DNA of 64,000 nucleotides from Prostheceraeus crozeri (GCA_907163375.1 CAJQUW010001148.1:62001-126000), one strand, 5' to 3'; counted from the stretch's first letter, positions 12,368-25,888 are shown. The notes: generated from the sequence alone by a model not told the origin. Numbers and translations: made by a program.

Positions 12368-12453
12368 CCCGGTGAAAAAAAACTGTCGGGATCTGTCGGT
12401 CAATTGTCGGCCCGACAATTTACCGACAGATCTCGACAGTATTTTTTTCACCG
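12368..12453. repeat. 86-bp palindrome centred on CGGCCCG
   Basis: The arms CCCGGTGAAAAAAA...CTGTCGG and CCGACAG...TTTTTTTCACCGG are reverse complements around GTCGGCCCGAC (centre 12410/12411), with a few mismatches. It belongs to the same structural class as the 8349 palindrome but is an unrelated sequence. Confidence 0.8.
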
Positions 12454-13124
12454 GGGTGTTTCTCGAGCTCTCGGTGCGTTGGTGCTGGAGTAGGCTACCC
12501 CAGACGATTTATTCACTTTGGCATAAGATCTATATCATTATTACAAATTAAACAGATGTTGATTGATTAAATCGATTTATATTATTAATATATTCTCTAC
12601 TTAATAAGCTTATTTTGAGTGAGTTTCGTCAAATTAAAATAACACAGCATGCCAAATTCACGGCACCGTATTCAAAATCTGCAGGACAACCGTCAATTGA
12701 ATTTTTTGAAACGAGCTATGTGTACGTACTCCACGCCCGATACAAAACTGACTTCACAAAAAGGATCAATACTATTCTATAGAGAAAGTATCCTATGGTA
12801 GGTAATGTGTCGACTCAAAAAAGTAGCTATGTAGTGAAAAATTTTGTATTGAAGATTCAATTTTTGAGGAGATTATACGTTCCTGCGGTCTAAGAAAATA
12901 TTTCATCATTTTTTAAGAAGCTAAATTTTTGCAAATCATTCTTGTGTTTATATATACTATCGACGTGAACCAAATATGAGGCCTATAAGTAGTAGGTCTA
13001 TGAAACATGTTGCATATCAAAAGCACTGAACATTTCCTAACAATAATCTCAATTAAGCTGATTATCAAGGGGACCGCATTATAATGGAAGTCATGGAAAA
13101 GTCGAGATCTTATTGCGCTTTTTT
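12454..13124. other. no gene seen
   Basis: AT-rich sequence without open frames or clear repeats. Confidence 0.4.
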
Positions 13125-14170
13125 GGCTGAAATTTCAAGTTTTTGATTCAATTTCAATCGGCGTAATTTTATGATTCACTGAATTTAGCTCTTTAATTTC
13201 TTGAATCTGAATAGTTAGGTGGACCCATTTACATCTTTCAAAGTTAATTATGATCATTGTCTTTGATTTTGCTACTTTACTCTACCAAGCAGGTTGCTTG
13301 TGATATGATCACGCTTAAGAAAATAATCTTGAAGTTGAGCATGAAAGTATTAACATTTAACCTATCGAATTGCTAATCTAACGAACATTAGCTCTGCAAG
13401 GCTGTCATGTCACGGACGAACTGTAAAATACTATTATTCCTTTTGTATTGCCATCATCAGTCAATTCCATGGCAATTTCTTCATAACTTCAAAAATGTGC
13501 ATATCTCACATTTGGTATCAATTCCCAATTGTATTCAATTCAAGTTCATTTAACAAAATCGGAACTGTATACCCATTGGGGATTTAATTAATAATGAGTT
13601 GCCATAGTCTACCAGGCCTACCTAGTCTATGATCCATACCATAGAGTAAGTATATTAGGCATTTATAATTATAGTAATTAGCAATAATAATTGAAATTAT
13701 TATTATAATAAACACTCCGCATTTATCAAATCCCTAATGTGTATACACTTTCGATTTTATTGAATGAACTCGAGGTGAATACAGTTGGGTTTAATATTGC
13801 TGCCAAATGTGAGATATGGAAATTTTTGAAGAGATTACCATGAAATTGACTGCATGATAATGATAGTAATACAAGGAATGATTGTGTTTTACAGATCTTG
13901 CGTGTCATGACAGCCTTGGAGAGGTACTGTTTGTCAAATCAGCAATTCGATGGGTTGCTATATTTTCATACTCAACCTCAAGAATGTATTTTCTTAAGCG
14001 TGATCATATCACAAGGAACCTGCCACGAGCAAAATAACGTAATCAAAGACAATGATTTCAATTAAAAATGGGTCTACATCAATATTCAGATTCAAGAAAT
14101 GAAACATGAATGAAAATGAATAATACCGATGAAAATTGAATTAGAAATTTGAAATTTTAGCCAAGAAGAC
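13125..14170. repeat. 1-kb inverted repeat (arms about 13125-13590 and 13722-14170)
   Basis: The left arm TTGGCTGAAATTTC...GTGATATGATCACGCTTAAG is matched in reverse complement by the right arm, which ends AAATTTTAGCCAAG. Long exact words are shared (TGTGATATGATCACGCTTAAG; CATATCTCACATTTGG), mixed with many substitutions and indels. The spacer is about 130 bp. This is an old foldback element or a long-TIR MITE. A 60-codon minus-strand frame inside the right arm is not considered a gene. Confidence 0.8.
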
Positions 14171-14670
14171 TAGCAAACCCCAAACTAACTTATGGCGTCT
14201 GAACTATTATATTATATATATAATTCAAATCATGCATGAAATATATGATGAATTTTATGACAGACTGCTCTGGGTTTCTTAATTCTGGTCTATCCATGCG
14301 ACTGATGTCATAAAAGAATGAAACTTCAATTTCCTACTAATTTTTTCATGAAAATACAAATTTAAAGTTTTTAGTATTCACTTTATAGCTGAATCACTCG
14401 GCTTCATATGTGAATGAAAGTATTGCTCACAGATAATTGTTACTATTCAATTGAATCATGGCGTATTATTCAGAAGTTCAAGAATAACTTCAGTTGTGAT
14501 GTTGTTACAACCATTGACCAAACGGCAATGTGAATTGAAATCACAAATTTTCTTAAAATATAAATTTCGAAAAACACTATTACAAAAGCCCAGCATAAAA
14601 TCTTCTAAAAATATCTAAAATTGCTCCATATAAAAAGTTCATGCTCATCGCTGCTATATGCTTGTATAAT
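14171..14670. other. 3' flank of UDG, no gene seen
   Basis: AT-rich. This presumably holds the UDG 3'UTR (minus strand). The polyadenylation signal was not pinned down. Confidence 0.35.
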
Positions 14671-15600
14671 TCAAGGCAAGTCAGTCCAATTGATAGGTGT
14701 CTTGCCACACTGTTCAAGATACCGATTCGTGGCAGAAAAATGACCACATCCAAAAAATCCTCGATGTGCCGATAAAGGAGAAGGATGCGGACCTGAAAGG
14801 ATTTTGTGTTTTGATTTATCAATTCGAGCTCCTTTCTTTTGTGCATAGGCACCCCACAAAATAAAAACCAAATTTTTCCTCTGTTGACTCAAAACTCTGA
14901 TGACTGCATCAGTAAATTGTTCCCAGCCCTTATCTTTATGGGAGTTGGCCTGGTGAGCTTTTACTGTTAACACCGCGTTGAGCAAGAGAACTCCCTGACG
15001 AGCCCAACCACTGAGATCACCATGAGAGGGTGTCTTGAATCCATCGATGTCATTCTCTAACTCTTTATACATGTTTATGAGACTCGGAGGCGGTGGAGTA
15101 GGTCGAAGAACAGAAAAACATAGACCATGGGCTTGATTAGGTCCATGATATGGATCTTGTCCCAGAATAACTACTTTTACAGAACGAAAATCACACATTT
15201 GAGTCCAAGAAAATACATTATCCTCAGTGGGGTAAACAGTTCCTTTCATTCTTTCACAAGTCACCACTTTGCTTAGATTTTTGAAATACTCCTTGTCAAA
15301 TTCTGACTCCAAAACCTTGAACCAAGATGGACTGAAGTTCGTGACCAGTCCTTCTGATGATTTCTTCATCAACTTCAATTTCGCTACGATCCTTTTGTCC
15401 TCAAAATCAATACTCGAGTTTGATTGATTTAAAACATTGGTAGCGTCAGCCATGGGTGATTTCTTCTCCGACACTTCAGAATCTTCAGATTTTGGCTTCT
15501 TTGGTGTTGAATCACAATCCGATGATAAACTTAGCCTCTTCGATCCAATCTTTGGAGAACCTGTCTTTGAAAAAAATTTTAGAATATTCGTCTGATTCAT
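14671..15600 (-). CDS. UNG: uracil-DNA glycosylase (family 1)
   Basis: Complete 309-residue enzyme that removes uracil from DNA, the first step of base-excision repair. The catalytic core shows the water-activating loop GQDPYHG (147-153, Asp149), the uracil-recognition strand LLLNAV (Asn208) and the Leu-loop HPSPLSAHRGFFG (from His272). The C-terminus INWTDLP matches the family end, and the length matches nuclear UNG (about 300-313). The N-terminus QTNILKFF (3-10) fits the PCNA-binding PIP box QxxIxxFF. STPKKPK is a likely nuclear signal, and the basic helix around 69-81 occupies the position of the RPA-binding helix. The coding region is one exon. Just upstream, CTTTTTTGCAG|GTATGCG (exon start 15607) looks like an acceptor, implying a 5'UTR intron or an alternative first exon. 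Human UNG has several coding introns, so the single exon is notable. Identity is secure; the upstream structure is inferred. Confidence 0.95.
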   Translation of the reverse strand: MNQTNILKFFSKTGSPKIGSKRLSLSSDCDSTPKKPKSEDSEVSEKKSPMADATNVLNQSNSSIDFEDKRIVAKLKLMKKSSEGLVTNFSPSWFKVLESEFDKEYFKNLSKVVTCERMKGTVYPTEDNVFSWTQMCDFRSVKVVILGQDPYHGPNQAHGLCFSVLRPTPPPPSLINMYKELENDIDGFKTPSHGDLSGWARQGVLLLNAVLTVKAHQANSHKDKGWEQFTDAVIRVLSQQRKNLVFILWGAYAQKKGARIDKSKHKILSGPHPSPLSAHRGFFGCGHFSATNRYLEQCGKTPINWTDLP

Positions 15601-15612
15601 CGCATACCTGCA
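15601..15612 (-). other. splice acceptor 7 nt upstream of the UDG start codon
   Basis: The minus strand reads TTTTTTGCAG|GTATGCG then ATG. The pyrimidine tract and CAG are strong. An alternative first exon could supply a different N-terminus, as in the mitochondrial and nuclear UNG forms of vertebrates, but no such exon was identified. Confidence 0.5.
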
Positions 15613-17519
15613 AAAAAGATAAACAGGATGAAAGAAAAATATTCATAGCCATTGCGAGAAACAATTACAATATGTTGAGTTTATAGAACAAGGTAGAAAT
15701 TATCAAACAAAATAACATTGCAATCATTCAGCTTAGAATTCATGTGTTCCTTGTGAGATAATATACATGAAAAAATAAGACTCGATTTAAGATGGTCTGG
15801 TTTTTCTTTATCAAGATAATACAAAAGTAAAGCTAATGTAGTCTGTCTATAAGGTCTATGACAATGTAGACATCTTTTCAATGCTATGTTAATAACAGCA
15901 TTTCAGCCTATGATTTCTTAACTCCCCATATTTGATGAACATTTTTCAGTGCAGAAATAGAAGGTCACAATCCTTACATCATAAGCCATATTTCCGCGGT
16001 CATTCAAAATTGTTGTCATGTTATTTTGAAAAGTTGGTAGGCACTAAAAATACATAAAATACTAATAATTAATTTTTACATATTAATTTTACATTTCGCA
16101 TAAAATTGACACGCATTTTACACTTGATCGTAAATTTTCATTTGGATACATACTTTTGTTCCATAGTGAAGACTCTCATCATAATGAAAATCAACTTAAG
16201 AAGATACTTAGTTTCATTGATCCGAGTGAATCTGTCTATGTTGTGAACAGGATCATTAAAGTGTAAATTTTTGTATAGATGATCAAGTCACATTTATACT
16301 TATATGATATGGTCAGCATTTATGATCTTATGTTCCATGGTGAAGACTCCCACCCACTGAACTTTTTATCATGTCGTGATCACTCTGAAAATTTATATGT
16401 ATATATAGGTCTCACGTATACTCTGTGGATATCATGATAACTCTGTAAATTGGTACATATGTAGGTCTCATGCGTTTCAAAAAAATGGTCTTTGCGGCCA
16501 TTGCTTTGCGTTTTCTGTTGTACTTCAAAATATACATTTATGACTTATGACTTAGTCACATCGACCAACCCCTGAAATTGATTTTCTGGCTAAAATTTCA
16601 ACGGGAGCATAAAAGATTTCGATGTTGCCAAGTCCCTGCTGTTAAAAATATATTGAGAGGCTTTCCCTGGAAAAGTTTTATCAACACCGAATCTCAAGGC
16701 CATTTTGCTAGAAGACCATTTTGATCACGAACCTTTAAAGTGGTATAGCGATTGAACAAATCCATTCAATTCACCTTCACATATTTTCAATCCTAACTTT
16801 CTACCAACATCTCTCTACTCTATGCCCTGGCGAACTGGCACTCTTCATGATTATCAGCCGCATGGCTAAGCCAAGCAAAGCAGTCTGTTGTGTGTCCTTC
16901 ATCTTGTTCGGCCATTCTAGATACTTGTATTTTAAGCTAATTTGGGCCATTCTGAGCCGTAGTGACGAGCCCTTGTAGGGTGAACGCAGTCCAGTAGAGC
17001 CTCGCAGCCCTTGTCCACGGCTGCCAATGAATTTTCGTGCTTAATTTGTTGAAGTCTGTGGATATCTTTCTATTCACTACCAGTATGTATAGAAAACAAA
17101 CAATATTAACGGAAGCTTAACTTGTGCAAAAAATTAAGGTTTGGAGGACTAAATTATTGTGTTCATATTGCCAGCCGATAGGGAAAAGTCGACTAGAAAA
17201 ACTGCATCATTTATAGAAAAAAGTTGATCATTTGCTTTCCAACTTTTCAAGAGAAAGCAACCTGACGCAGAAAATCTCATAAACCTGACCTTGACATCTT
17301 CATCTTCTGCACCCAACACTTTAAAATGTTAGATTGATTATCATTCATTACGTTTAAATAAATCTAAACATGATCTATCTCATGGATTCTTTGAGTTTGA
17401 TAAATTGAAAAACCAATTTCTAGCAAAATGAACGGAAATTGTAAAGAAAGATTTACATAACATTCAATGTTATTTTCTTTAATTAAAATTGAAAGACCCC
17501 TGCTTATCTAATGAAATGA
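15613..17519. other. UDG upstream region, no further gene seen
   Basis: This should contain the UDG promoter and non-coding first exon, neither of which I can place. Weak internal repetition was noted: TTCCATAGTGAAGACTC near 16160 and TTCCATGGTGAAGACTC near 16330. Confidence 0.35.
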
Positions 17520-18665
17520 CTTAGGAAAATTTTGCATCATCAATTTATTTTTTGAAAATTTCCGATTATATTTCTTGACGGTTTCTGATGTATATTGCAT
17601 GAAAATTTCGAAAATCATGGTTTAAAAATCACACGATTAGCCCATTTCGAGAAAATGACGAAAATTCAAAATGGCGGACACAAAATCTGAAGCTGAATTC
17701 TGGTGCAGGATCAGAAAAATTCCCAAGATTTTGTCAGCAGTTTCTTATGTAATTTGACGCGTTCTCTTCAAATATAATTGTCAAAAAATCATGCGATCAG
17801 CCTTATTCAAGAAAATGACGAAAGTTCAAAATGGCGGACGGAATAACCGAAACTGCATTTTGTGACTGGATTAAAAAGATTTCCATCTATTTCGCAAAAT
17901 GTTCCCCATATTATTTGACCCACTCTTTTCAAATATAATTGCTAAAAAATCATACGATTAGCTCTTTTTAAGAAAATTACGGAAATTGAAAATGGCGGAC
18001 ATGAAACCGAAACTGCATTCTGGGGCTAGATCAAAAAGCGTCTCAATTATTCCCTCAACAGCTTTATATGTAGTTTGACACGCACTTTTTAGTTATCACT
18101 GTTGGAGTATCATGCGGCTTTGCACTTTTCGAGAAATGAGAAAAATTCAAAATGGCGGACATAAAACCGAAACAGTAGTCTGGTGCTCGATTAACATTCA
18201 TTATGCATCAATGTCAAGTCTTGGAGGTCTGATCAATCTGATGCAGACCACTGATTCACATATTTTGGTTTCTACACAAGCGAACATGACACTTACAAGA
18301 AATCTTAAGAACCTGTTATGACCTCCAAGATGTTGTTGATGCATAATGAATATTAATCGAGCACCAGACTGCCATTTCGGTTTCATGTCCGCCATTTTCG
18401 TCATTTTCTCGAAAAGGGCTAATTGTTTGATTTTCTAGCATTTGTATTCGAAAAGAGCGAGTCAAATTACATAAGAAACTGCTGACAAAATGCTTGGGAA
18501 TTTTTTTGATCCTGCACCAGAATTCAGTTTCGGATTTCGTGTCGCCATTTTGGATTTTCGTCATTTTCTCGAAAAAGGCTAATTGTAATATTTTTAAACC
18601 ATGATTTTCGAAATTTTCATACTAAAATACATCAGAAACCTTCAAGAAATATAATTGGAAATTTT
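17520..18665. repeat. 160-bp units: four direct then two inverted, foldback array
   Basis: AAAATGGCGGAC marks each unit. Direct copies have ATGGCGG at 17671, 17831, 17992 and 18152 (period about 160 bp), and inverted copies lie near 18390 and 18545. Each unit also carries GAGAAAATGACGAAAATTC before the word and (G)AAACCGAAACTG...TCTGGTGC after it. The centre of symmetry is near 18266, with TTATGCATCAATG / TTGATGCATAATG on either side. The 12-mer resembles the YY1 recognition core AAnATGGCGGC. Short frames here are by-products of the repeat. Confidence 0.85.
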
Positions 18666-21011
18666 CATATTGAAACCGCCTCTCCTGGCACACCGTGAGC
18701 TGTACTAAAGTTGGTATAAATTACTAAGGAAATATCGAAGGTCATTGGCCATTTTATGAAGTTGAGCAGATGCCTCAGGCTGCTCGATAATTTTGGGGAG
18801 ATTGTAACAAACACCACAATTATCAATTTTTTAAACAGGGAACATGATCGGCTTCTTAAGATCCGAAATTCATAGCCAATTGTGCAAATTACTCATTCAA
18901 CTCCGTAGTCGAGTAGCAAATTTCTTTGCTCAACCATAGTAACTTTATCGAGATTAGTTCGAGTTCGGGTTAGCGTATCCATGGTTTGTGCGATTATGTG
19001 CATATGGACGGAAATAAGCAGGTCGTAGAGCGCCCGAGTCAGAGCATTTTCTTATCGGATCTACGAGGGCATTCAGGGCTATTTACTGGTCCACTATGCA
19101 CAGAAATAGCATAAGTTAAACAAGTTAATGTTTTTGAAAATGATGGACAATACTCAAATAGGTGATTGAGATAGCAATTATCAAAACAACAAACAGAAAA
19201 TCAAGAACATATTAACTAACAGCTTATGACACATAAATCCTTTAGATTTTAATATTTCTGATCATTTGAGGGCGGTAGTATGAATCTCAAAGACCGGGTC
19301 GTAAATGCCATCAAACGATGAGCAGGCGAAAAATCAAGCAAGGCGCCGCGGATGTAATCACGTGAGCATCCCAAACCATGGTCAATTTAAATTAACCTTC
19401 GAAATGTAATGAATCATCCGACTGGCACAGGATGGCTGAATGAATGTGAGAACATTGTGGATCAAATTAAAGAGCTACATTCAAAGGAATAACATTCCTT
19501 GACAGGACACATCGCTCCATAATAACCTTAATAGTCAAAATTGAATGATCTATTTTGTGTAGTGTCTGTTTAAAATAAGTCTGTGTATAAATGATCACTT
19601 ATCTTCACTTAACCCACTGATAATGTCACACACTGCAATTATACTGACATCGGTCTGATTGCAACTATATTTTGTATTAAGAAACATAAAATTGCATGCA
19701 ATGCATCATTGCACATCATGCATGATAGCTATGACAAATTGCAACAGTGTTCAAGAAATGTATACAGACTTCAGGATTTCACATTCATCGGTTTTTGGGT
19801 TTTCTAAAGGTGCAAGGTAGCAGTTTTACATGTATTATCAGTTTCCAAGAAGACATTTCCAATGCCAATGCCTAAACAGAGCAACTTAGAACCAAACAAA
19901 TGAGTTACTCTGTTGGCAACAAATGAGGGAATAATCAAATAGTATCAAATTGCCTCATTATGATGACCTCTTAGATGTGAGCATCAAATACGATATCATC
20001 ATGCCTGTAGTTTCTTTAGTTCACTGATCTCGTGGTCAATTAAGTCCATTGATGTAGCAGTCCACATGCTGTCTTCATCACAGCCTTCGAACTTTTTTGC
20101 AATTCTTTGAACAAAGTCTGGTGCGGTCGCTCCTTATACAATTCTTTCTTCTGTTATTCGGCTTCTTTCTTCTTTTGAATGCGAACAGTTCATGGTATCG
20201 TCGTCTTGCTCATAGCACCCTACGATCAACTTTACGGAACTTCGAACGTTCAAATATCCAAGTTATCGATTGAGTCTTAGATTTAGTCTTAGGGTACGTT
20301 TACACGTGCAACTTTATTGCTGACACTTTTTGATCCATCATGAGTCAGAAAAGAATGAAAAGACAATGGAAGCTAAGGCATGCTAATGGCAGCTAAGGCT
20401 AGCATCGTGCTTCGTGCGTCACCAGACAAAAAGAATTCAGTAAATGGTGAATTCAGTGAACCCCGGAAGGTGTGGGTTCCACATAATGTATCTGATTTGA
20501 GGCAGTGATATTCAAAAATCAAAGTTATGCACTCTATAGAAAGTCTTTGCATCGATGGATAGAATATCAACGGTTATTTTCCTATCACAATGACAGCAAA
20601 TGTCCATTTATTGACACTGAGTAAAGTAAAAAAAAGCCCAACAATATATAAAAGCAACTAAAACATCGTTGCTCGATAAGTAGGTTAGAAAATCCAACGA
20701 TCACAGTGGCTTCAGACAAGGACAATAGTCTTTATCTGAAACCATTGTAATGTTGTACCTGTATGAATAGGCTTAACTAGAAATATTTCAATCAGTCGAC
20801 ATTCGCCTCTCCTACGCTTCGCCCTTTGATGTGCTGTTTTTTTTTGTGTTCGTCGCGCCTCGTGCAATTACGCGGCCTGTTTCAAATAATAGTAAATCTG
20901 AAATGGGATTGTTTGACTATACTAAGTGCATATAAGGGCTGTTGAGAGATTTCTAATTCGCCTTTGCATTTTACGCCTTTTTCCGTGTTGTCTATAGACC
21001 CTATGGTTATT
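18666..21011. other. no gene seen; one possible element end
   Basis: Mostly AT-rich. AGGGTACGTTTACACG near 20290 resembles ends of some hAT-type MITEs, but no partner was found. A perfect TCACGTGA occurs near 19360. Nothing is confidently coding. Confidence 0.35.
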
Positions 21012-21664
21012 CCCTGTGGGGAAAGCATCTTGTGAATAGCTGGTAGATTATCAAATACATGATGTCATGTAAAAGTTCAGTCATATTTTGTAGCATGTTC
21101 CCTTGCGAAGTTCGCCAGCGATAGTTGGCGACTTACCGCTCTATGTCGCCTTTTAATATCTTATTTTCTTTGGCAATCCCCACGGTTGCCGCTATAATTG
21201 AGCCCCTACACCACACCACCAGGAAAACCTATGGGTATCCCCACAGAATCCCCACTCTTCCACTGGATGAAGCCCATAATTCATATGCTATTTTTGTTCG
21301 TATAAGATTACTGATTTCCACTATGCCATCTCAGTGGAGCTTAGAGCATGCTATGATTCGACAGTCAGATTTGACGCGCAGTTTCGGAGTTAAAAAATGT
21401 GTTAGCTTGACATTATGAAGTATGCAAATATAAAGATGAGTACCAACTGATTCAAATTTCCATGACCTTATGCACATCATTTAAGCCAATAGGCTACATT
21501 ATTTAGGGTATAATGAAATACAATAATATTTGCAAATAGGCTATAATGATTAAAATGAAGTCGACAATCGTACAAAGTATAGTCATCGGTCATTCGACAT
21601 TCAACTGTTTCGAATATTCCCTCTCTCCGCACGCATTTGTTGACCCCCTTCCATGCTTCGGCAA

Positions 21665-21690
21665 GACTTTGAGAACCCCCCCCCCCCCAA
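21665..21690. repeat. poly-C run
   Basis: About 14 consecutive C residues inside the element. Length is unreliable in any assembly. Confidence 0.8.
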
Positions 21691-21995
21691 GTTAGGTGAA
21701 CTGCAATAATTGCTATAATTTTGGTGTTCTGTAATAGGTTGAATTGCAAAAAAGCATATGCACTTTGGCAAGTATTGGAAACGAAATTAATACCGCGAAT
21801 TTAAAGTATTCGATACTTCTGTTCATAGTAGCGCATCACTACGATGGAGTGGGATTATATTTTCCTGGGTGAGCGAACTCCGGAACCCTGAACCCTAAAT
21901 GTAGATAAGCTTTCAGGTCTACATGTGAAAGTCGAGAGAATTCTTAGACTTCTTTGTAAAAATGAGTTCTTCTTCAAAACATAAAAATATGATGT

Positions 21996-22114
<119 letters not shown>

Positions 22115-23052
22115 AACTGATACTTCAAATATCAGGAACAGATCGCCTCGATAAATTAGCAATAAAAAATTGCCGCCGAAAAAAGTTTGAAATAGGAATT
22201 GGTTTTAAAGAAATTGTCAACTCCAATGACCGCAACTAACAGATGCTAAGCTTACTAAACTTAGAGAAGCTTAGTAGTTTGAGTTTGGAGGTTGAGTAGG
22301 ATAGCGAGTTATCAACAGAAGTACATGTAGACGTATTATACATTCAATTATTAGGTATAGACCTACTCGCATAATATGCTGTTTTCTAGTAGGTGTGTCA
22401 GCTGGGTCTTATGTTCGCAGCAACAAAAATTTGCTGCAAAACAAGTTTTGTTGCAGCAAAATTAATTTTTTAATCTATAGTTCACTTGATTTCTTGCGCT
22501 TTTGTATGTCTTTATAGTAGGTATTTACGCTACCGTTAAAATCGATACCGGCCTTGCCGGCTCGGAAGACGTCATTAGGCATAACATTCCAGTTAAAGTT
22601 CATTTAACATAACATTTCCGGACATTCAGGAATTTACAACAATAACAAATATTTGAATCACTTCAAAATGTTTAGTACAACATTTCATGGAAAATAAATA
22701 TTTCTAGTCTAAGCTTTCGTGAGTTTAAAAAATTAGCCTCTTTAGCTGATCGGATTGAGCATACAGTGTTTCATATGCAGCTAACACACAAACATCACAA
22801 TTAACTCTACTTAGTTACTTCGCTTGGTGGCGAAAAATCAGATCAGATTAGTAAATAAATATCTTTCAACTGCTTATAGAAACTTATTCGCCACCTGCAT
22901 CTTTTGATTTCAGACGCATTTATAAAAAATATATGTGACTTGCACATCTTACGATAGTTTTTTTGCAAAAAGAAGTATAACATAAATATTGCAACAAAAT
23001 CGCTAATTCACTAGGCAGTGTTTTGATAATAGCAAGCAAAGTTCCCACAGGA

Positions 23053-24801
23053 TTAGAAATCCATGCCTTCTATTAGTCAGTTCTGCCCCATCAATTCAAT
23101 TTAATATACATAATAGTCATGACTAGCAGATTTACTTTTTATTTTTGAAAGCAATCTAGGGTCATGGGACTCATGTATGCATGGCTTCGATGATCCCTTG
23201 TCACATATCTGTGATACGAGCTGTATTTCATCTAATCAAATGTTATTACTGTATACATTGATGGTTGGCATTAGAGTAGTGATGAAATACACGTTTTAAA
23301 AAGTGAGATGTTTTAAACAAGTTCGATATGAGAGGAATTTCAAAAATAGGGGTCATGGGACCCGTGTTTCCCCTAAATGATAAATTATGAAAACCAAGAA
23401 ACAGAAGAAAGCAAAATAAGATCACTATGCATGGAGTCATCCAGGAGGAACCATGTGGCTGCACAAAGCAAGCTCTCGGACCATAAACTCCACCCTGTAC
23501 CACATGGCGGGGCCAGGCCGACCATATTGAATAAGGGATGTCTCTCAAACCTGAGGAAACAGCCAAAACTTGCAAATGAAATTTGGAAACATGGGAACAT
23601 AAGGATAATAGCGATTAGTCAAACAAACAGCGAAATGAATTGATTTCATCAGCTTATTATCCTCTGAGTGTCAGTAAAAAGTGGCATCTAAATTTGCGCC
23701 TTGTTCAACGCCTTCGAGCTAAATTGAAAAATCTGATAAACAACACCAAGACAATTGCATGTTTTGTATAATGGTTAAGGTTAACAAAATGTCAATAGTC
23801 TTTATATGGTAGGATGAGCTTAGTACATATCTACCCGGAAGGTTGTCATTTTAAAATGAATTATCTTGATTATTTTTGTCCTTAGACTAATCAAAAGATT
23901 TGCGACTGACCGCATATGAAAACCGCAAAACTCAGTGATGGATCACATGATGAAAATAATAGAGAATAATCGCTTTTTCAAAGCCTTATGTTCATTAATA
24001 TCTAACAAATGACGAATTTTTTGATGCAAGATCTATAAACTTCATGGTATATATGAAGTCAGTAAATTATCGAGCAAATCAGCCATATTTCTGATTATAT
24101 CTGTAGCGTGATAAGACAGCCGCTTCAATTTATTGCAATAGCTGTGATTTGTAGAAACTGCATTTGCATATTATGTGCAAATTGTATCGGAAGTAAAGAA
24201 AGTGACCTACATGCATAAACGCACTGTATCTGTACGTCTGACAAGAGTGAGATGCGATCAGTAGGCAGACCGCATATGAAATGATTGCAATCTACTGCAT
24301 CTGTCATAGGAATAGAATGATATGCGTGTACAAGGTTATCTGCATTGATTGCCAAGATTTTTGCATCTGAAGTGCTAAGAAATTCCATATCCACATTAGA
24401 GAGCAAATGAAAGAAAAACATCCCCCATCTATGAACATCTCAACAAATGCAACGGATCAGGAGAATGTCCATGAAATTCTGTTGAGACAATGAAATTCAT
24501 AGACACAGATGGTGAAGCGCTAAATTTGCGTTTCCGTGAAGCTACGGTAGTCGAAGTATGAAATAATTCTAGCACACCATTTTGCTTTAATTTTGTTGCC
24601 TTATATTCTATCGTGCATAGTTCTTCATTGCTTGCAATTTTACGGGAAGGCGAACTATCCATAGCAAGAAGGAGTCAAGTTCGATGCTTCATGATTGTGT
24701 ATCAGACCAATAGTCATATTTAAATACACAAATTTCATTTACGCAAGGCTTAGAGTACTGAGATCCACAGGCCCTGATTAACTATTTATGACTATGACTG
24801 A
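23053..24801. other. no gene seen
   Basis: AT-rich with overlapping short frames on both strands around 23246-23643, none with recognisable motifs. A 98-codon and a 77-codon minus-strand frame (24125-24662) were examined and not recognised. Confidence 0.35.
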
Positions 24802-25888
24802 TTAACACTAGGAAGACCAAAGTGTCTTTTTTGACACCAAACCAAATGTTGACATGTCAAAACAGGAGTAGATCGAGTCGAATCATGATTTGGCGTCCAG
24901 ACATTTCATGATTTGTTGTGCTAAGCATCTCGGATACATTCAAAACTACTTTTGGATTTTTGGAGGGTCGATGACAACACGTTCAACTAGAAAGACTATG
25001 GTGTCAATTTTGATACCAGACTTGAATTTGTTTACAAAACATAGAGCAATTTAGATTCTGTCATACACGGGGAGTGTAATCCGACTAAATATATTCTTGA
25101 CTTCGGATACAATATTTTATTTGACAATTTTTTCATGTCCTCACGCCTTGCTCGGTACCTGAACTCAATTGGCACTACAATAGTTGGTACTTTTACATCA
25201 AACAATGTAAGTTCGCCACATAGATAGTTTCTGCAGTCTCTACGTAGCAATTAGCTCGTATAGCAAATTTCTATAGACAACAAGATAATTCATATATGCT
25301 TGTGCATTACCAATGCAAAGTAAGATGTCGGTTCGTCGCTGATCTTCATCTTCATATGATGACAAAAAACCTCGCGTAATTGTTGTTCTGCAACGTGAAT
25401 AAAATGGTCCTGTTGACGTTTCAACCACATGTCACGTCATCGGTTCATTCAGCCTCATGTTGATGGCCTTTTATCGTATGGGCAAACATCATTGGGATTA
25501 ACAGTTGGACTTATATAAAAGTGGTGTCAAAGTGTATACAATTTCGAGGAGTGTCTTTCTCTTATTTATCGATGAGAGGCATTCAATCGTTGAGAATTAT
25601 TCTCAATGGGAAGCATGTGTACTGATTTCATGACTGATCATCCATCAGCTTCAGCTCGCATAAAAGAAGGAAATCTTTGCAGGTAGGTTGTAGAAGCTCT
25701 ACGATCAATGATGTTCTTACAGAAATTGTTGAGGGCATCATGTACGCGACCCACGAAAAGAATATGTAGTGGTATGATGCATGCAAACTTTGAAGTCACT
25801 AGACCTACATTGTTTTATGCAAACAGCTGAAATAAAAGAAGGGATACTGTGAAGCTATTGTCAATATTGTGAATATCATTGGAACGAT

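Noticed and set aside
23246-23643. Overlapping frames of 71-109 codons on both strands
   Set aside because: Low-complexity overlap with no domain similarity.
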